From contig CBDUOH010000102.1 of the NCBI GenBank assembly GCA_965368815.1, positions 1-6,115 of the forward strand: 6,115 nt of DNA. Reading direction: 5' to 3'. Positions 5,072-6,115 of this stretch are shown in pieces. Origin of the DNA: UBA5794 sp965368815 (GTDB taxonomy: Bacteria; Actinomycetota; Acidimicrobiia; Spongiisociales; UBA5794). How positions within the stretch are numbered: the first letter of the stretch is position 1; every line of letters begins with the position of its first letter. The notes beneath the pieces were generated by a model. It saw nothing but the letters and a program-made list of their open reading frames with translations, was not told the origin of the DNA and did no database searches. Both the position numbers and the translations under genes were made by a program.

Positions 5072-6115
5072 CAACTCGTGAAATGATCCATCGTTCGGAG
5101 TCCGCTGTTTCTGTGGAGCTCCAGACTCCCGGGATGACACTCAACATCGGGCCGCAGCATCCCTCGACCCACGGCGTGCTCCGGCTGATCGCCAACGTCG
5201 AAGGGGAGCGGGTTTCGAGCGTCGAACCGGTGATCGGCTACATGCACCGCGGCTACGAGAAGCTTTCCGAGGTTCGCACGTACGCCCAGATCACCACGCT
5301 TGTCAACCGCATCGACTGGGTAGCGGGGTTTGCGAGTGAGGTCCCATTCATCGTCGGCGTCGAGAAACTCATGGGTGTCGAAGCCCCGCCGAGGGCTCAG
5401 TACATTCGCATGATTCTCACCGAGCTGGCGAGGATGGCGTCGCACCTCGTCTTCATGTCGTCGTACCCACTCGAACTCGGCGCAACGACACCGCTCATGT
5501 ATGCGTTGCGCGAACGCGAGTACATCCTCGAGCTCATCGAGGAGATGACCGGTGGTCGGTTCCATCCGAACTTCAACCGGGTCGGTGGTGTCAAGCCTGC
5601 CTACGGCGGTGGTTCAACCACCAAGAAGCAGTCCATGGACATCCCGGCCGGGTTCTTCCAGCGGGCGCGAGATGCGATGGACCGTATGGAACAGATCTGC
5701 GATGACATCGATGTGCTCGTCACCGGGAACGAACTTCTCAAGATGCGAACCGTTGGTGTCGGGGTCATCCCCCGCGACAAGGCGCTTGAGTACGGGCTCA
5801 CCGGCCCGAACCTGCGGGCATCGGGCGTCGCATACGATCTCCGCAAGGTCGAGAACATCCTTCCGTACGACGAGGTCGATTTCGAGGTTGTGGCACGCGA
5901 CGGCGGTGACTGTTTCGACCGTTACGTGGTGCGTATCGACGAGGTCCGGCAGTCATCGAGGATCGTCCGTCAGGCCATCGACCAGATGCCCGCCGGCCCG
6001 CTCCAGGCCAAGGTGCCACGAGTGCTCAAGGCGCCTCGGGGCCAGGTCTACTCGCGTGGGGAGAACCCCAAGGGTGAGTTCGGCTACCACATCGTGTCCG
6101 AGGGCGGCAAGATGC
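5068..6115 (+). CDS. nuoD: NADH-quinone oxidoreductase subunit D (complex I, 49 kDa subunit), 3' end cut by window
   Basis: NuoD, related to the large subunit of NiFe hydrogenases, forms the quinone-binding site next to cluster N2. The 349 visible codons lack the C-terminus, which continues past the edge. Family motifs: LNIGPQHPSTHGVLRL (about 25-40, with His35 at the position of the quinone-site histidine), IGYMHRGYEKL (57-66), EKLMGVEAPPRAQYIR (99-114), ELGATTPLMYALRERE (136-151), NELLKMRTVGVGVI (221-234), ASGVAYDLRK (251-260), GDCFDRYVVRIDEVRQS (280-296) and APRGQ...PKGEFGY (322-340). Two departures stand out: Trp84 in NRIDW, where a tyrosine that contacts the quinone headgroup is normal, and KPAYGGGSTTKK (176-187) after RVGGV, where most members have an (A/x)xDLPxG loop. 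Glu136 takes the place of the mitochondrial-type aspartate, as I recall for actinobacteria. The start is well fixed by its ribosome binding site and the ATGA overlap with nuoC. Confidence 0.95.
   Translation, partial: MTTREMIHRSESAVSVELQTPGMTLNIGPQHPSTHGVLRLIANVEGERVSSVEPVIGYMHRGYEKLSEVRTYAQITTLVNRIDWVAGFASEVPFIVGVEKLMGVEAPPRAQYIRMILTELARMASHLVFMSSYPLELGATTPLMYALREREYILELIEEMTGGRFHPNFNRVGGVKPAYGGGSTTKKQSMDIPAGFFQRARDAMDRMEQICDDIDVLVTGNELLKMRTVGVGVIPRDKALEYGLTGPNLRASGVAYDLRKVENILPYDEVDFEVVARDGGDCFDRYVVRIDEVRQSSRIVRQAIDQMPAGPLQAKVPRVLKAPRGQVYSRGENPKGEFGYHIVSEGGKM

Noticed and set aside
5473..5475. Glutamate in NuoD (residue 136) where mitochondrial subunits have aspartate
   Set aside because: The charge is conserved and ELGATT is, as I recall, usual in actinobacterial NuoD, so it is not a separate anomaly.
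3934..5565. A 543-codon open frame on the minus strand opposite nuoB, nuoC and nuoD
   Set aside because: It lies wholly opposite three clearly recognised complex I genes, its translation has no family motif and is low-complexity in places; it is a by-product of codon bias in a G+C-rich sequence.

Overview
The window looks like a piece of a moderately high G+C bacterial chromosome. The gene content and protein style suggest an actinobacterium, possibly one of the Acidimicrobiia. That placement rests on the actinobacterial look of the TadE/TadG-type proteins and of the NuoA-D sequences as I remember those families. No rRNA or other phylogenetic marker is present, so treat it as a tentative inference.

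Layout. The left half (about 1-3442) is read leftward on the minus strand. A terminator-like hairpin (17-36) follows a TadG-like secreted or membrane-anchored protein (53-1498). This is preceded by, and translationally coupled to, a TadE-family pseudopilin-like protein (1489-1953). A 361-base non-coding gap (1954-2314) carries a cluster of related palindromic repeats built on the core ACCCWGGGT. Upstream of that lies a metal-dependent phosphatase/phosphodiesterase of the alkaline phosphatase superfamily (2315-3442).

The right half (3587-6115) is read rightward. It is the start of a respiratory complex I (NADH-quinone oxidoreductase) operon: nuoA, nuoB, nuoC and the first 349 codons of nuoD, which runs off the window edge. 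Every junction overlaps (10, 17 and 4 bases), so translation is probably coupled. The remaining nuo genes presumably continue beyond the right edge. The nuo operon and the phosphatase gene diverge from a 144-base intergenic region with a plausible sigma-70-type promoter facing nuoA.

How the genes work together. NuoA is a membrane subunit at the junction with the peripheral arm. NuoB carries cluster N2, and NuoC and NuoD complete the quinone-reducing module. TadE/TadG-like proteins are envelope components associated with Tad/Flp-type pilus systems, but no Tad ATPase, prepilin peptidase or pilin is visible here. The phosphatase has no evident functional link to either neighbour.

I do not see a clearly new multi-gene system. 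The points most worth a second look are a tryptophan in NuoD where the quinone-headgroup-binding tyrosine is normally found, an altered loop in the same protein, and the compound palindromic repeat cluster between the phosphatase and tadE-like genes.
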